Part shown: piece after piece, positions 52,920 to 61,772 of the stretch
How positions within the stretch are numbered: the first letter of the stretch is position 1
Layout of the letters: each line of letters begins with the position of its first letter
Origin: Duganella alba
Lineage (GTDB): Bacteria > Pseudomonadota > Gammaproteobacteria > Burkholderiales > Burkholderiaceae_D
Reading direction: 5' to 3'
Length of the DNA: 64,000 nt
NCBI RefSeq assembly: GCF_009674495.1
Contig: NZ_WKJN01000029.1
Location: forward strand, 17,785-81,784
Program-made: the position numbers and the translations under genes
The notes under the pieces: generated by a model
The model's input: the letters and a program-made list of their open reading frames with translations, nothing else
Database searches by the model: none
Told to the model about the DNA's origin: nothing

Positions 52920-53069
52920 ATGCCAACTTTAATGTCAATTTCCGGGGTGCGAGTTGTTATTTATCTGAACGACCATCGCCCGGCACACGCGCATCTCCTC
53001 GGTCCTGATCACAAAGCAGTGATAGACTTGCATTGCCCTGGCGGCCCTCTGTCGCTGCGCTGTGCGTGA
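52920..53069 (+). pseudogene. Truncated DUF4160 protein gene
   Basis: 49 codons, MPTLMSISGVRVVIYLNDHR and then AHAHLLGPDHKAVIDLHCP. This is the N-terminal half of DUF4160 (usually 70-90 residues); the C-terminal helices are missing because a stop follows LSLRCA. It precedes a DUF2442 gene by 15 bp, the usual pairing. The shortened form may still be translated. Confidence 0.55.
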
Positions 53070-53084
53070 AATGGAGGGTGATTC

Positions 53085-53381
53085 ATGGACATTACTGATA
53101 GCGAGTTTGAAGCAGCCAACCGGCGTGGTGCCGAGATGCTTGCCAAATTCCCAGCCGCTGTCGCCGTACGATACGACAGCGCCAGCGCGCGGCTGATTAT
53201 CCTGTTGTCGAATGGCCAGCATATCGCTGTAGCGCCGCCAGCTATTCGTGGCCTTGAAAAAGCGCAGCCGGAGGATCTGATCGATGCGCAGATCAGTCCC
53301 TACGGACAGGGCATATATTTCCCAAAGATTGATGCCGACATTTATTTGCCGGCACTGTTGCTTAGTACGGCGAGCCCGTGA
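53085..53381 (+). CDS. DUF2442 domain protein
   Basis: 98 residues with a GGAGGG site. Pattern AVRYDSASARLIILLSNGQH and PEDLIDAQISPYGQGIYFP is DUF2442. DUF4160-DUF2442 pairs look like toxin-antitoxin or regulatory modules, but no activity is established. The last 20 bp overlap the 3' end of the convergent SMP-30 gene. Confidence 0.75.
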   Translation: MDITDSEFEAANRRGAEMLAKFPAAVAVRYDSASARLIILLSNGQHIAVAPPAIRGLEKAQPEDLIDAQISPYGQGIYFPKIDADIYLPALLLSTASP

Positions 53382-54297
53382 CGTCGAGTTTGAGTTGCCA
53401 GACGGCGCCGGCGCCGGTGATGTAGAGGGTCTTGCCGTCAGCGCCTCCGAAGGCGGCGTTGGTGACGTTGGCGTCGACCTTGATCGTGGCGATGTGCTTG
53501 CCCGCCGGCGTGAACACGCGCAGCCGCTTGTCGGTGTGCTCGCTCACGTAGATGTTGCCGTAGCAGTCCACCGCCATGCCGTCCGGGATGCCCAGCGGAC
53601 TGACCAGGTCCTTGCCCTGCTGCGGCTGGCCGTTGACGATCGGGTAAGCGCGCAGCACGCCGTGGTCGCCCACCATGCCGTTCACGTACAGCACATCACC
53701 GTTCGGCGACAGCGATACGCCATTCGGATTTTGCAGCGTGTCATCCACCACCGTGATCTTGCCATCGTTGCCGACACGGTAGACGCGCGTCTTGTCCTGG
53801 CCGCCCGGCGCGGCGGTGCGCTGAAAGTCCGGATCGCTGAAGTACAGCGTGTCGTCCGCCGCCAGCGCCATGTCGTTCGGCGAGTTGAAGACATTGCCGT
53901 CGAACTTGCTGACCAGGTCGCTGCGCTTGCCGTCCAGCGTGAACAGCGACACCGACTTCCACTTGTGCGTGGCGGCGATGATGTTGCCGTGGCCGTCCGT
54001 CGCCAGGCCGTTGCTGCCGCTGTCCTCGATCGCCACGCTGACCTTGCCGCTGGCGTCCAGCTTCATGATACGCGACGGGAAGCCAGGACCGAAGGTGAAG
54101 TCGGAGAAGTACAGCGCGTCCTTGACCCACACCGGTCCCTCGTACAGGCCTGGCTCGCTGCGGGTGGGATTGGCGGCGGCGATGCGCGTCGCCGTCAGTT
54201 CACCGGACGGCGCCTTGCCGCTGCACGCCAGCGGCGCGGACACCGCATACGGCGCGGCCAGCACGGCCGCCAAGATCAAGCTACTGCGTAACATCAT
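53362..54297 (-). CDS. SMP-30/gluconolactonase/NHL-like beta-propeller protein, exported
   Basis: 311 residues. The ATG at 54297 has AGGAG 8 nt upstream. Signal peptide ending VSA-AP, then six-bladed propeller repeats (GLYEGPVWVKDALYFSDF, NSPNDMALAADDTLYFSDPD, NPNGVSLSPNGDVLYVNG, GIPDGMAVDCYGNIYVSEHT). The Glu, Asn and Asp metal ligands of the SMP-30 site appear in these blades. It probably hydrolyses a lactone in the periplasm. The start overlaps the stop of the diguanylate cyclase gene. Confidence 0.87.
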   Translation of the reverse strand: MMLRSSLILAAVLAAPYAVSAPLACSGKAPSGELTATRIAAANPTRSEPGLYEGPVWVKDALYFSDFTFGPGFPSRIMKLDASGKVSVAIEDSGSNGLATDGHGNIIAATHKWKSVSLFTLDGKRSDLVSKFDGNVFNSPNDMALAADDTLYFSDPDFQRTAAPGGQDKTRVYRVGNDGKITVVDDTLQNPNGVSLSPNGDVLYVNGMVGDHGVLRAYPIVNGQPQQGKDLVSPLGIPDGMAVDCYGNIYVSEHTDKRLRVFTPAGKHIATIKVDANVTNAAFGGADGKTLYITGAGAVWQLKLDVTGSPY

Positions 54298-55271
54298 GCT
54301 GCATTCTCCTGTTGATGACGATAGACGATGACGCAGTCGCGCCCGGCTTTTTTCGCAGCATACAGGCAACTGTCGGCGGCGGCCAGCATGGCGGCGGCAT
54401 CGGCCAGCTTGTCCTTGTCGAAGGTGGCCACGCCGATGCTCATGGTGACGTGTGGCCGCGTCGCCGCCGGCGAGTGGGTGATGGCCAGCGCGCCGATCCG
54501 CGCGCGGATGGTTTCGGCCACCTGCGCCGCCTGCTCGCTGCTGGTGTCCGGCAATACCGCGCCGAATTCCTCGCCGCCGTAGCGCGCCGCCAGGTCGGCC
54601 GGCCGTTGCAGCGTGGCGGCGAAGGCTTCGGCCACCAGCGTCAGGCAGGCGTCGCCCTGCTGGTGACCGAAGTGGTCGTTGTAGGCCTTGAACGAGTCGA
54701 TGTCCATCAGCAGCAGCGACAGCTGGCCTTCGTTGCGCAGCGCGCGCCGCAGCTCGCGGTCCAGCGCGACGTCGAAGTGGCGGCGGTTGGCGATGCCGGT
54801 CAGGCCGTCCACATACGATTGCGCGCGCAGCTGTTCGGCCTGGCTGCGCAGCTGGCGCTCGCGGCCGACGATGGTGCTGATGTCGCTCACTTCGATCAGG
54901 CAGTAGCGCTCCTTGCCCTCGTTGAACGGTGTCACCGACACCGCCTGCTCGACGCGCTCGCCGCCCCAGGTGCCGGCCGGATAGAGCGGAAACGGCGACG
55001 GATTGAGCGCCGGCGACAGCTGCTGCGGCAGGTTGCTCTGCATCGCGCTGTGCACCGCCTGCTCCAGCCGCTGGCCGCGCAGTTCGCCGTACAGGTCGAA
55101 CAGATCCTGTCCCTGCACGCGGTGCGCGGATTTGCCCGAACGGCTGGCCATCCACTGGTTCCACATGACGATGCGATGCTCGGTGTCGAGGACGATCAGT
55201 CCCAGTTGGGCCAGCCCGAGCACGCGCGCGGACAACGGGGGGCTAACCGGGGAGCTTGCGTGTTCTGACAT
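54294..55271 (-). CDS. PAS-GGDEF diguanylate cyclase
   Basis: 325 residues. A PAS-like domain (15-130) precedes the GGDEF domain, which has an intact GGEEF active site (232-236) and an RxxD inhibitory site (R223-D226) five residues earlier. It makes cyclic di-GMP and is likely feedback-inhibited. No membrane helices, so the PAS domain senses a cytoplasmic signal. It is translationally coupled to the SMP-30 gene. Confidence 0.94.
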   Translation of the reverse strand: MSEHASSPVSPPLSARVLGLAQLGLIVLDTEHRIVMWNQWMASRSGKSAHRVQGQDLFDLYGELRGQRLEQAVHSAMQSNLPQQLSPALNPSPFPLYPAGTWGGERVEQAVSVTPFNEGKERYCLIEVSDISTIVGRERQLRSQAEQLRAQSYVDGLTGIANRRHFDVALDRELRRALRNEGQLSLLLMDIDSFKAYNDHFGHQQGDACLTLVAEAFAATLQRPADLAARYGGEEFGAVLPDTSSEQAAQVAETIRARIGALAITHSPAATRPHVTMSIGVATFDKDKLADAAAMLAAADSCLYAAKKAGRDCVIVYRHQQENAA

Positions 55272-55529
55272 GCTTGATTTCCTGGTGGGAAGAATAATCG
55301 TGTCACGATTATAAGGGCAGCGGTCAGCCTTGCAGCACTATCGCTTCGCCCTTTTTCATTGAAAATATTGGAGCGGGTGGTGGATGTGGCCGTCGCATTT
55401 AACCTGCTATTATTGATCGTCGCAAACGGCTGTGCGGTTTCAGGCAACCGTTGAGAAATCTCATGTCCGTGGCAATTCCGCTGAAGTAATCTTGCAACTT
55501 ACCTGTGCTTGGCCTGGAAGGAGGGGATC

Positions 55530-55739
55530 GTGGAACCGATACAAGAAAGCGTCCCGGATGACGGCGCCGGCATGCCGCCGCCCGCCGCGGCGGCGTCCGC
55601 CCCACCGGCGCGCACACGCCAGATGCTGCCGCCCAAGGGATCGTGCTGGTATTGCGAAAAACCGCTGGATAATGTGCGTCGTTTTTGCGACAAGGAATGC
55701 GCCGACGCGTTTGACGAAGAGAAGGAATTCACCCGCTAG
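55530..55739 (+). CDS. Small zinc-ribbon protein
   Basis: 69 residues from a GTG with a strong AAGGAGG site. The Pro/Ala-rich first half is followed by CWYCEKPLDNVRRFCDKECA, a four-cysteine zinc knuckle like that of DUF2116-type proteins. Function unknown. Confidence 0.7.
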   Translation: MEPIQESVPDDGAGMPPPAAAASAPPARTRQMLPPKGSCWYCEKPLDNVRRFCDKECADAFDEEKEFTR

Positions 55740-55752
55740 CGCGGCAGGACTG

Positions 55753-56373
55753 TCAGTCCAGCGTCGCCTGCAAGGTCGCCAGCGCCGTTTCAAAATCGAA
55801 CTGGTGCGCCGCTTCCGTCACTTCCTGAAATACCTCCACTCCCAGGCTTGCCGCCAGCACCGTGGCCGATTGCTCCAGCACATCGATCGCCGCGCCATCG
55901 CCTTCATCCAGCAGTCGTACCAGATGCAGCAACAGCATGCGCGTTTCGGGCATCGCCGCCGCAGCGTCCTGCGCGTTGGCCGCCAGCGTCTGCTGCGGAT
56001 CGCCGTCCAGCACCTCGTCGATGGCCAGCACCAGGGCGCGCAGCGCCAGTTCCAGCTGCGCCAGCGGCGCCGACCATACGCGGTCCGGTCCGGCGCACAG
56101 CGGCTCCAGCTGCGCCGCCAGCAGATACACCTGCTGCGCGCCGATCATGCCGGCCGCGCCCTTGAGCGTGTGGATGATGTGCTGCGCCTGGCCCGGTTCG
56201 CCCTCGGCCAGCGCCTTGCGCGCCTCGCAGCCGCTGTCGGGATAGCGCTGGCGGAAGCGGCGCAGGATTTGCAGATACAGCTCGCGGTCGCCCATCAGCT
56301 GCTGCAAGCCGGTTTCCACTTGCAGGATATGGCCGCCTGCGGGCGACGTGGTCAGGGGAGGAGTCGAGGTCAT
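55753..56373 (-). CDS. HPt (histidine phosphotransfer) domain protein
   Basis: 206 residues. The motif HIIHTLKGAAGMIGA puts the phospho-accepting His at 68 (HTLKG). The C-terminal half is a second helical region without a clear His motif. It probably passes phosphate from a hybrid histidine kinase to a response regulator; no partner is adjacent. Confidence 0.88.
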   Translation of the reverse strand: MTSTPPLTTSPAGGHILQVETGLQQLMGDRELYLQILRRFRQRYPDSGCEARKALAEGEPGQAQHIIHTLKGAAGMIGAQQVYLLAAQLEPLCAGPDRVWSAPLAQLELALRALVLAIDEVLDGDPQQTLAANAQDAAAAMPETRMLLLHLVRLLDEGDGAAIDVLEQSATVLAASLGVEVFQEVTEAAHQFDFETALATLQATLD

Positions 56374-56458
56374 CGGGCGCTGTTCTGCTGAAGGTATTAC
56401 CCGCTAAGATAGCAGACGCGGCCGAATGCACAGTTAAAATTGTGCAACATCTCTTGCT

Positions 56459-57418
56459 TTATTTGGTGGTGAACGACCAGCTGTAGCTGACCGCCGCGCC
56501 GCCCACCGAGCCGCTGAAGCTGACGTCGTAGGTGGTGGCGCTTTTGAGCGCCGCCAGCGGCACGATGGCGGCCGCGGTCCGGGTGGTGCCGGCGGTGCCG
56601 GCGGCATAGCTGAGTAAGCGCGTACTCAGCGCGGAACCGCCATGTGGCGCCACGGTGAAGCTCTGCACCACCACGGCGCCGGCGTTGCCGCCGTAGCCGT
56701 CGCCGTGCACGCTGATCGGATAGCCGACCTCGTTCTGGCCCGGCACCGGGTCGGGCGATTCGCTGTCGCTGAAGAAGTTGACCGGGACATTGGTTTGCTT
56801 GTCTTTTGGATACGTGACGAAGCGGCCGGCGCCCAGCCCGCTGTAGCTGTCGACCACGCCGAAGTCGGCGGTGAAATAGGTGGTGCCGCCGCTGGCCGTC
56901 GCGGCGCCCGTGCCCAGCTCGCGGAACATCGGCTCGAAAATGACGAAGCGGTGGTAGATGGCGGTGATCAGTTCCTCGGCCTGGTAGAAGCCGGAGTTGT
57001 TGCTGGTGGCGGAAATGACCTCGCCGGCGGCGAAGGTGCGGTTGACCAGCGTGTAGCCGGCGGCGTTCAGGCGGTCGACCAGACCGACGCCTGTAAAGCC
57101 GGGCAGTCCCGGCGTCTCTTCGTGGGTGATGGTGTTGTTCAGGCGCTGGTAGTCGGAATGCGCCTGCGCCGCCTTGGCGATCAGGTCATTGCGCGACAGC
57201 ACCGACAGGCCCAGCTGCGCACGCCGGTAGTTGATCCAGTTGAAACCGTCGGTGGCGGTACTGCCCGTCATGGTGGGCGCGCCCGGCTCCTGCGTCAGCG
57301 GCGGCATGGTGGTGGTCGGGCCGGTAACGGCGACATTGTCGCTGCCGCCACCACCACCGCAGGCGGCCAGTAACGACGCGATCAACAGCCCTGCCAGCGC
57401 TAGCCGCCATTTCTCCAT
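56459..57418 (-). CDS. CAP-domain (SCP/PR-1-like) lipoprotein
   Basis: 319 residues from the ATG at 57418 with GGGAG upstream. Lipobox LLAAC is followed by a Gly run and then a CAP domain (WINYRRAQLGLSVLSRNDLI, AQAHSDYQRLNNTITHEE, ELITAIYHRFVIFEPMFREL). The expected CAP His and Glu residues are present. The last 100 residues form an Ig-like or similar beta domain. Surface or periplasmic; molecular role unknown. Confidence 0.85.
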   Translation of the reverse strand: MEKWRLALAGLLIASLLAACGGGGGSDNVAVTGPTTTMPPLTQEPGAPTMTGSTATDGFNWINYRRAQLGLSVLSRNDLIAKAAQAHSDYQRLNNTITHEETPGLPGFTGVGLVDRLNAAGYTLVNRTFAAGEVISATSNNSGFYQAEELITAIYHRFVIFEPMFRELGTGAATASGGTTYFTADFGVVDSYSGLGAGRFVTYPKDKQTNVPVNFFSDSESPDPVPGQNEVGYPISVHGDGYGGNAGAVVVQSFTVAPHGGSALSTRLLSYAAGTAGTTRTAAAIVPLAALKSATTYDVSFSGSVGGAAVSYSWSFTTK

Positions 57419-57528
57419 GATCCACTCCCAAGCCATGCGGGGATTTTATGCCAGTTTTCCAAACCGCCGCACGCGTTAGGGATGTGCTAAAAATGGTAAG
57501 CTTGCCCTTTATTTAGAATTGCACCGCT

Positions 57529-58314
57529 TTGAAGCCATTACACCATCCGCGCATGCAGCGCGCCAAGTTTGCTTTGCCCAGCATGGTCACGCTGATGTCG
57601 ATCGCCTGCGGTTTCGGCAGCATCGTCATTTCCGTCGACAACGCCTTTGTCGGCGATCCCGGCGACTACCGCCTGGCCGCCGTGCTGCTGGTGCTGGCCG
57701 GCGTGTTCGACGCGCTGGACGGCCTGGTGGCGCGCGCCACCAACACCACCTCCGATTTCGGCATGCAGCTCGACTCCATCGCCGACGTGATGAACTTCGG
57801 CTGTGCGCCGGGCCTGCTGCTGTACTGCTACGGTTTCCAGCTGCTGGGCGCGGACCATCCGACGCTGCTGCGCATGGGCGGCATCGCCAGTTTCTTCTTC
57901 GTGGCGTGCGGCGCGTTGCGGCTGGCGCGCTTCAATGTGAATGTGGGACGCACCGATCCGCGCTATTTTGTCGGCATGCCGATCACGGCCGGCGCGGCCT
58001 GCGTGGCCTCGGTGGTGGTGGCGTGGCCGAATCCGTCGTCGACGGTGCTGCACGGCGCGCTGGTGGTGCTGCTGCTGTTCGTGGTCGGCAGCCTGATGGT
58101 GTCGACCGTGCGCTTCCCCAGCTCCAAGCAGAAGAAAAGCTGGGGCGCGCTGGTGGTGCTGCTGATTAACCTGGGCCTGCTGGCATGGCTGCAGGTGTCG
58201 TACTTCGTGCTGTTCTTCCTGGTCTACATCGTCGGCACGCTGGCGCTGAACGCGGCGTGGAAGACCGGCTGGACGGGTGTCGCCCCGCCGGTCGTGTACG
58301 ACGACGAAACCTGA
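57529..58314 (+). CDS. pssA: CDP-diacylglycerol-serine O-phosphatidyltransferase
   Basis: 261 residues if started at the TTG at 57529; an ATG at 57553 is also possible. The CDP-alcohol phosphotransferase motif is complete: D64-G65, A68-R69, G78, D82 and D86. Several membrane helices follow. It makes phosphatidylserine on the way to phosphatidylethanolamine. Its stop directly abuts the convergent next gene (TGATCA shared as TGA and TCA). Confidence 0.92.
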   Translation: MKPLHHPRMQRAKFALPSMVTLMSIACGFGSIVISVDNAFVGDPGDYRLAAVLLVLAGVFDALDGLVARATNTTSDFGMQLDSIADVMNFGCAPGLLLYCYGFQLLGADHPTLLRMGGIASFFFVACGALRLARFNVNVGRTDPRYFVGMPITAGAACVASVVVAWPNPSSTVLHGALVVLLLFVVGSLMVSTVRFPSSKQKKSWGALVVLLINLGLLAWLQVSYFVLFFLVYIVGTLALNAAWKTGWTGVAPPVVYDDET

Positions 58315-59226
58315 TCACGCCACTTCGTGGCCGCGTGCCGCGCGCAGGATCTCGAACCACTGGCTGCGGCTCAGGCTGAACTGGGTCGCTTCCACCGCTT
58401 CCCTCACCGCCTGGATGCGGCCCGAACCGGTCAACGGCACCGGGCGGCTCGGCAGCTGCATAATCCACGCAAACACCACGCTGCCGAACGGACGTTGCAG
58501 TTCGTCGGCCACCTTCTGGATCGCCGCGCGCACGCGCACGCCGGTGGCGTCGTCGCTGCTGAACAGGCGGCCGCCGCCCAATGGCGACCAGATCATCGGC
58601 GCCACGCCCAAATCCTGCAGGCCGTCGAAGGTTTCGTCGAACATCGGCGCCACGTACAGCGGCGAGAATTCCACCTGGTTGGTGGCCAGCGGAATGCGGC
58701 GGTTCAGGCTTTCGAACTGGTGGCGGGCGAAGTTGGACACGCCGAAGTGCTTGACCTTGCCGTCTTTTTTCAACTGCTGGAAGGCGCCGGCGATCTCGTC
58801 AAAGTTCATCAGCGGGTCCGGACGGTGGATCAGCAGCAGGTCCAGGTGGTCGGTGCGCAGCTGGCGCAGCGAGTTCTCGGCCGAGGCGATGATGTGGCTG
58901 GCGCTGGTGTCATAGTGCTGGATGGTGTGCTCCGGGCGCGCCTCGTTGACCAGCTTGATGCCGCATTTGCTGACGATCTGCATCTTGTCGCGCAGCGCAG
59001 GCTGCAAGGCCAGCGCTTCGCCGAAGGTGGCTTCGACGCCGTAGCCGCCGTAGATGTCGGCGTGGTCGAAGCTGGTGACGCCCATGGCCAGCGCCTGCTC
59101 GATCCACTCGACGCGCTGCTGCGGCGTCAGGTTCCATTCATTCATGCGCCACATGCCGGCCACGATGCGCGACAGCGTCAGGCCGCCTTGGTAGGTGACG
59201 AGGGAAGGGCAGGAGAGATCGGTCAT
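58315..59226 (-). CDS. Aldo/keto reductase (YdhF-like)
   Basis: 303 residues from MTDLSCPSLVTYQGG; a longer reading upstream starts inside the next gene's region and is unlikely. The catalytic tetrad is present as D54, Y59, K87 and H134 (SFDHADIYGGYG, SKCGIKL, LLIHRPD), with a C-terminal NADPH site (VPLTGSGRIQAVREAVEA). A cytoplasmic NADPH-dependent carbonyl reductase; substrate unknown. Confidence 0.95.
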   Translation of the reverse strand: MTDLSCPSLVTYQGGLTLSRIVAGMWRMNEWNLTPQQRVEWIEQALAMGVTSFDHADIYGGYGVEATFGEALALQPALRDKMQIVSKCGIKLVNEARPEHTIQHYDTSASHIIASAENSLRQLRTDHLDLLLIHRPDPLMNFDEIAGAFQQLKKDGKVKHFGVSNFARHQFESLNRRIPLATNQVEFSPLYVAPMFDETFDGLQDLGVAPMIWSPLGGGRLFSSDDATGVRVRAAIQKVADELQRPFGSVVFAWIMQLPSRPVPLTGSGRIQAVREAVEATQFSLSRSQWFEILRAARGHEVA

Positions 59227-59308
59227 GTGAAAGCTTTCCAAGGTTAGTAAGAGGCAAGAATTATAGTATGATCGGCAGGTACGCCAGACCGAAACCGGAG
59301 AGATCAAC

Positions 59309-60583
59309 GTGGGATTTTTATCGTTTCTGAAGTCGAAGTCCGAACCTGACCCATCGCCCGCCCCGGCGCCCGCCGGCGCCCCTGCCGCTGCCGAGGAGCA
59401 GCCGCCCCAGCCATCCGTTATCATCACCCGTGCCGAAATCGTCGACAGCCAGCAGCGGCTGGCCGGCTACCGTTTCAATGCCGCGCTGCCGGCGCCGGAA
59501 CTGGTCGATGCGCTGGTGGCGGCCCAGGTGCCCGAGTTCGCCCAGGGCCGCATCGCGCTGGTGCCGATCGGCGCCGGCGCCGTGGCCGCCGGCCTGCACC
59601 TGCCGTTGGCCGCGCCGCATACCGTTTTCCTGCTGGACCGCGAAGCCGCCGCCGCCGTGCCGGCACTGCGTGCCGCCGGCGCCAGCATCGCGCTGCACGG
59701 CTTCACGCTGGGCGAGGCGGACGCCGACCTGCTGTCGCAGGCCGACATGGCGCTGCTGCACCTGGGCGAGCATCCGCTGACCGAACTGCAGGGCTTCTGC
59801 AAGCAGCTGCACCTGCGCCATCCGGAACTGAAGCTGGTGGTCGACGGCGTCGAATCCTGGGACGAGCAACGCATGTGCGCCTCGTGGGGCGCCAGCTATT
59901 TCATGGGCCAGTTCCTGACCACCAGCGACGAGGTCGATCCGGACGCCAAGATCGATCAAAGCCGCATGACCTCGATCGAGCTGCTGAATCTGCTGCGCAC
60001 CGACGCCGAGCTGCCGGCCATGATCGAGGTGGCCAAGCGCGATCCCGGCATGACCTACCAGGTGCTGCAATGGGCGAATGCGCCGGTCAACGGCCAGGCC
60101 ACCAAGGTGACCAGTCTGCAGCAGGCGTTCATGGTGCTGGGCCGCAACCAGCTGTATCGCGGGCTGACGGTGTCGATGTTCCGCATGGGCACCAGCGCCA
60201 ACAAGGACCGCGACGAGTCGCTGCTGGAAGTGGCGCTGACCCGCGCGCGTTTCCTGGAAACCTGCAGCACGCTGCCGCAGGCCAAGCGCGATGAATTGTT
60301 CCTGGTGGGCTTGCTGTCGCTGTTTGATGTGCTGCTGGGGGTGCCGATGGCCAATCTGGTGGACAAGATGCATCTGTCGGACGACATCCGCGAGGTATTG
60401 CTGGGCAATGAGAGCGTCTACAGCCCGTATCTGACCATGGTGCTGCTGCTACAGCGCGACAAGGTGGAGCAGGCGCTGGCGATTGCGGAAACGCTGGAGA
60501 TCGATATCGACCGCCTGGCCGAGGTGGGCCAGGCAGCCTTCAAGTGGGCGCAGGAGTCGATGCATCACACCGGCGCCGACTGA
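59309..60583 (+). CDS. EAL-like (degenerate) / HDOD signalling protein
   Basis: 424 residues from a GTG with GGAGA upstream. The N-terminal half resembles an EAL domain without the EAL and metal-binding motifs, so it should not degrade c-di-GMP. The C-terminal half is an HDOD domain (MTSIELLNLLRTDAELPAMI, PGMTYQVLQWANAP). This matches the YuxH/CdgJ-type architecture linked to motility and biofilm control. It ends 1 nt from the convergent carboxypeptidase gene. Confidence 0.9.
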   Translation: MGFLSFLKSKSEPDPSPAPAPAGAPAAAEEQPPQPSVIITRAEIVDSQQRLAGYRFNAALPAPELVDALVAAQVPEFAQGRIALVPIGAGAVAAGLHLPLAAPHTVFLLDREAAAAVPALRAAGASIALHGFTLGEADADLLSQADMALLHLGEHPLTELQGFCKQLHLRHPELKLVVDGVESWDEQRMCASWGASYFMGQFLTTSDEVDPDAKIDQSRMTSIELLNLLRTDAELPAMIEVAKRDPGMTYQVLQWANAPVNGQATKVTSLQQAFMVLGRNQLYRGLTVSMFRMGTSANKDRDESLLEVALTRARFLETCSTLPQAKRDELFLVGLLSLFDVLLGVPMANLVDKMHLSDDIREVLLGNESVYSPYLTMVLLLQRDKVEQALAIAETLEIDIDRLAEVGQAAFKWAQESMHHTGAD

Positions 60584-60584
60584 G

Positions 60585-61730
60585 TTATTTCAGCCAGAGA
60601 CGGATCGAATCCCAGGCGCGGCCGAAGATCGAGGCCTGTTCGACCGTCTCCAGCGCCACCACCGGCAGTTCCAGCATCGGCTTGCCATCGACCACCATCT
60701 TCAGGGTGCCGACGCGGCTGTTCTCGGCCAGCGGCGCGACCAGCGGGTCCTTGCGTTCCAGCGCCGGCTTCATCTTGCCTGCCACGCCCTTCGGCACGGT
60801 CACCATCACGTCGTTGGCAAAGCCGATCTTGACCGCGTTCTTCGACCCCTTCCAGATTTCCGGCGTGGCGATCGCCTGGCCCTTGGAGTACAGCTTGACG
60901 GTATCGAAGTTCTGGAAGCCCCAGTTCAGCAGCTTCTGGCTTTCCTGCGTGCGCACCTGGTCCGACGAGGTGCCCAGCACCACCGAGATCAGGCGGCGTT
61001 CGCCGGCGCCGTTCGGACGGTGCGCCGAGGCGATCATGCAGTAGCCGGCCGCTTCGGTGTGGCCGGTCTTCATGCCGTCCACGGTCGGGTCCAGCCACAA
61101 CAGACGGTTGCGGTTCGGCTGCGTGATCTTGTTGTAGGTGAAGGTCTTCACCGAGTCGATCTTGTAGAACTCCGGATAGTCCAGGATCACGCGCTTGGCC
61201 AGCACCGACAGGTCTTGCGCGGTGGAGTAGTTTTCCGGCGACGGCAGGCCGTGCGGATTGGCGAAGTGCGTCGAGGTCAGGCCCAGGCGCTGGGCTTCCT
61301 TGTTCATCAGCACCACGAAGGTGGCCTCGTCGCCGGCAACGGCTTCGGCCAGCGCGACGGCGGCGTCGTTACCCGACTGCACCATCAGGCCGTACAGCAG
61401 GTCGTTGATGCTGACCGGCGTGGCCGGATCGATGAACATCTTCGAACTGCTGGTGTCGACTTTCCAGGCCTTGGTGGAGACGTTGACCATCTGCTTGAGG
61501 TCGATCTTCTTGTCGCGCAGCGCGCCGAAGACCACGTAGGCGGTCATGATCTTGGTCAGCGAGGCCGGTTCGACGCGGGCGTTCGGATCTTGCGAGGCGA
61601 TGATCTGGCCGCTGGTGGCGTCCAGCAGCAGCCAGGACTTGGCGGCGATGGTCGGGGCCGGCAGCGTTTGCGCCACGGCCGAGGTCATCAACATCACACT
61701 GGTGGCCAGTGCCGCGATAATTTTCTTCAT
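60585..61730 (-). CDS. dacA: D-alanyl-D-alanine carboxypeptidase (PBP5/6 type)
   Basis: 381 residues with a signal peptide. The serine-acyl motifs are intact: S57-L-T-K60, SGND (about 119) and KTG (about 224, GMKTGHTEAAGYC). A beta-rich PBP5 C-terminal domain and an amphipathic terminal helix (RAWDSIRLWLK) serve for membrane attachment. It removes the last D-Ala from peptidoglycan stem peptides. Confidence 0.96.
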   Translation of the reverse strand: MKKIIAALATSVMLMTSAVAQTLPAPTIAAKSWLLLDATSGQIIASQDPNARVEPASLTKIMTAYVVFGALRDKKIDLKQMVNVSTKAWKVDTSSSKMFIDPATPVSINDLLYGLMVQSGNDAAVALAEAVAGDEATFVVLMNKEAQRLGLTSTHFANPHGLPSPENYSTAQDLSVLAKRVILDYPEFYKIDSVKTFTYNKITQPNRNRLLWLDPTVDGMKTGHTEAAGYCMIASAHRPNGAGERRLISVVLGTSSDQVRTQESQKLLNWGFQNFDTVKLYSKGQAIATPEIWKGSKNAVKIGFANDVMVTVPKGVAGKMKPALERKDPLVAPLAENSRVGTLKMVVDGKPMLELPVVALETVEQASIFGRAWDSIRLWLK

Positions 61731-61772
61731 GTGATCTGGTGTAAAAGTTAAAAGCCCGATGATTATAGTGGC

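Noticed and set aside
53362..55164. 600-codon minus-strand frame joining the cyclase region with the SMP-30 gene
   Set aside because: Only its last 311 codons are real; the first part is an out-of-frame reading of the diguanylate cyclase gene, and a signal peptide with ribosome-binding site marks the true start.
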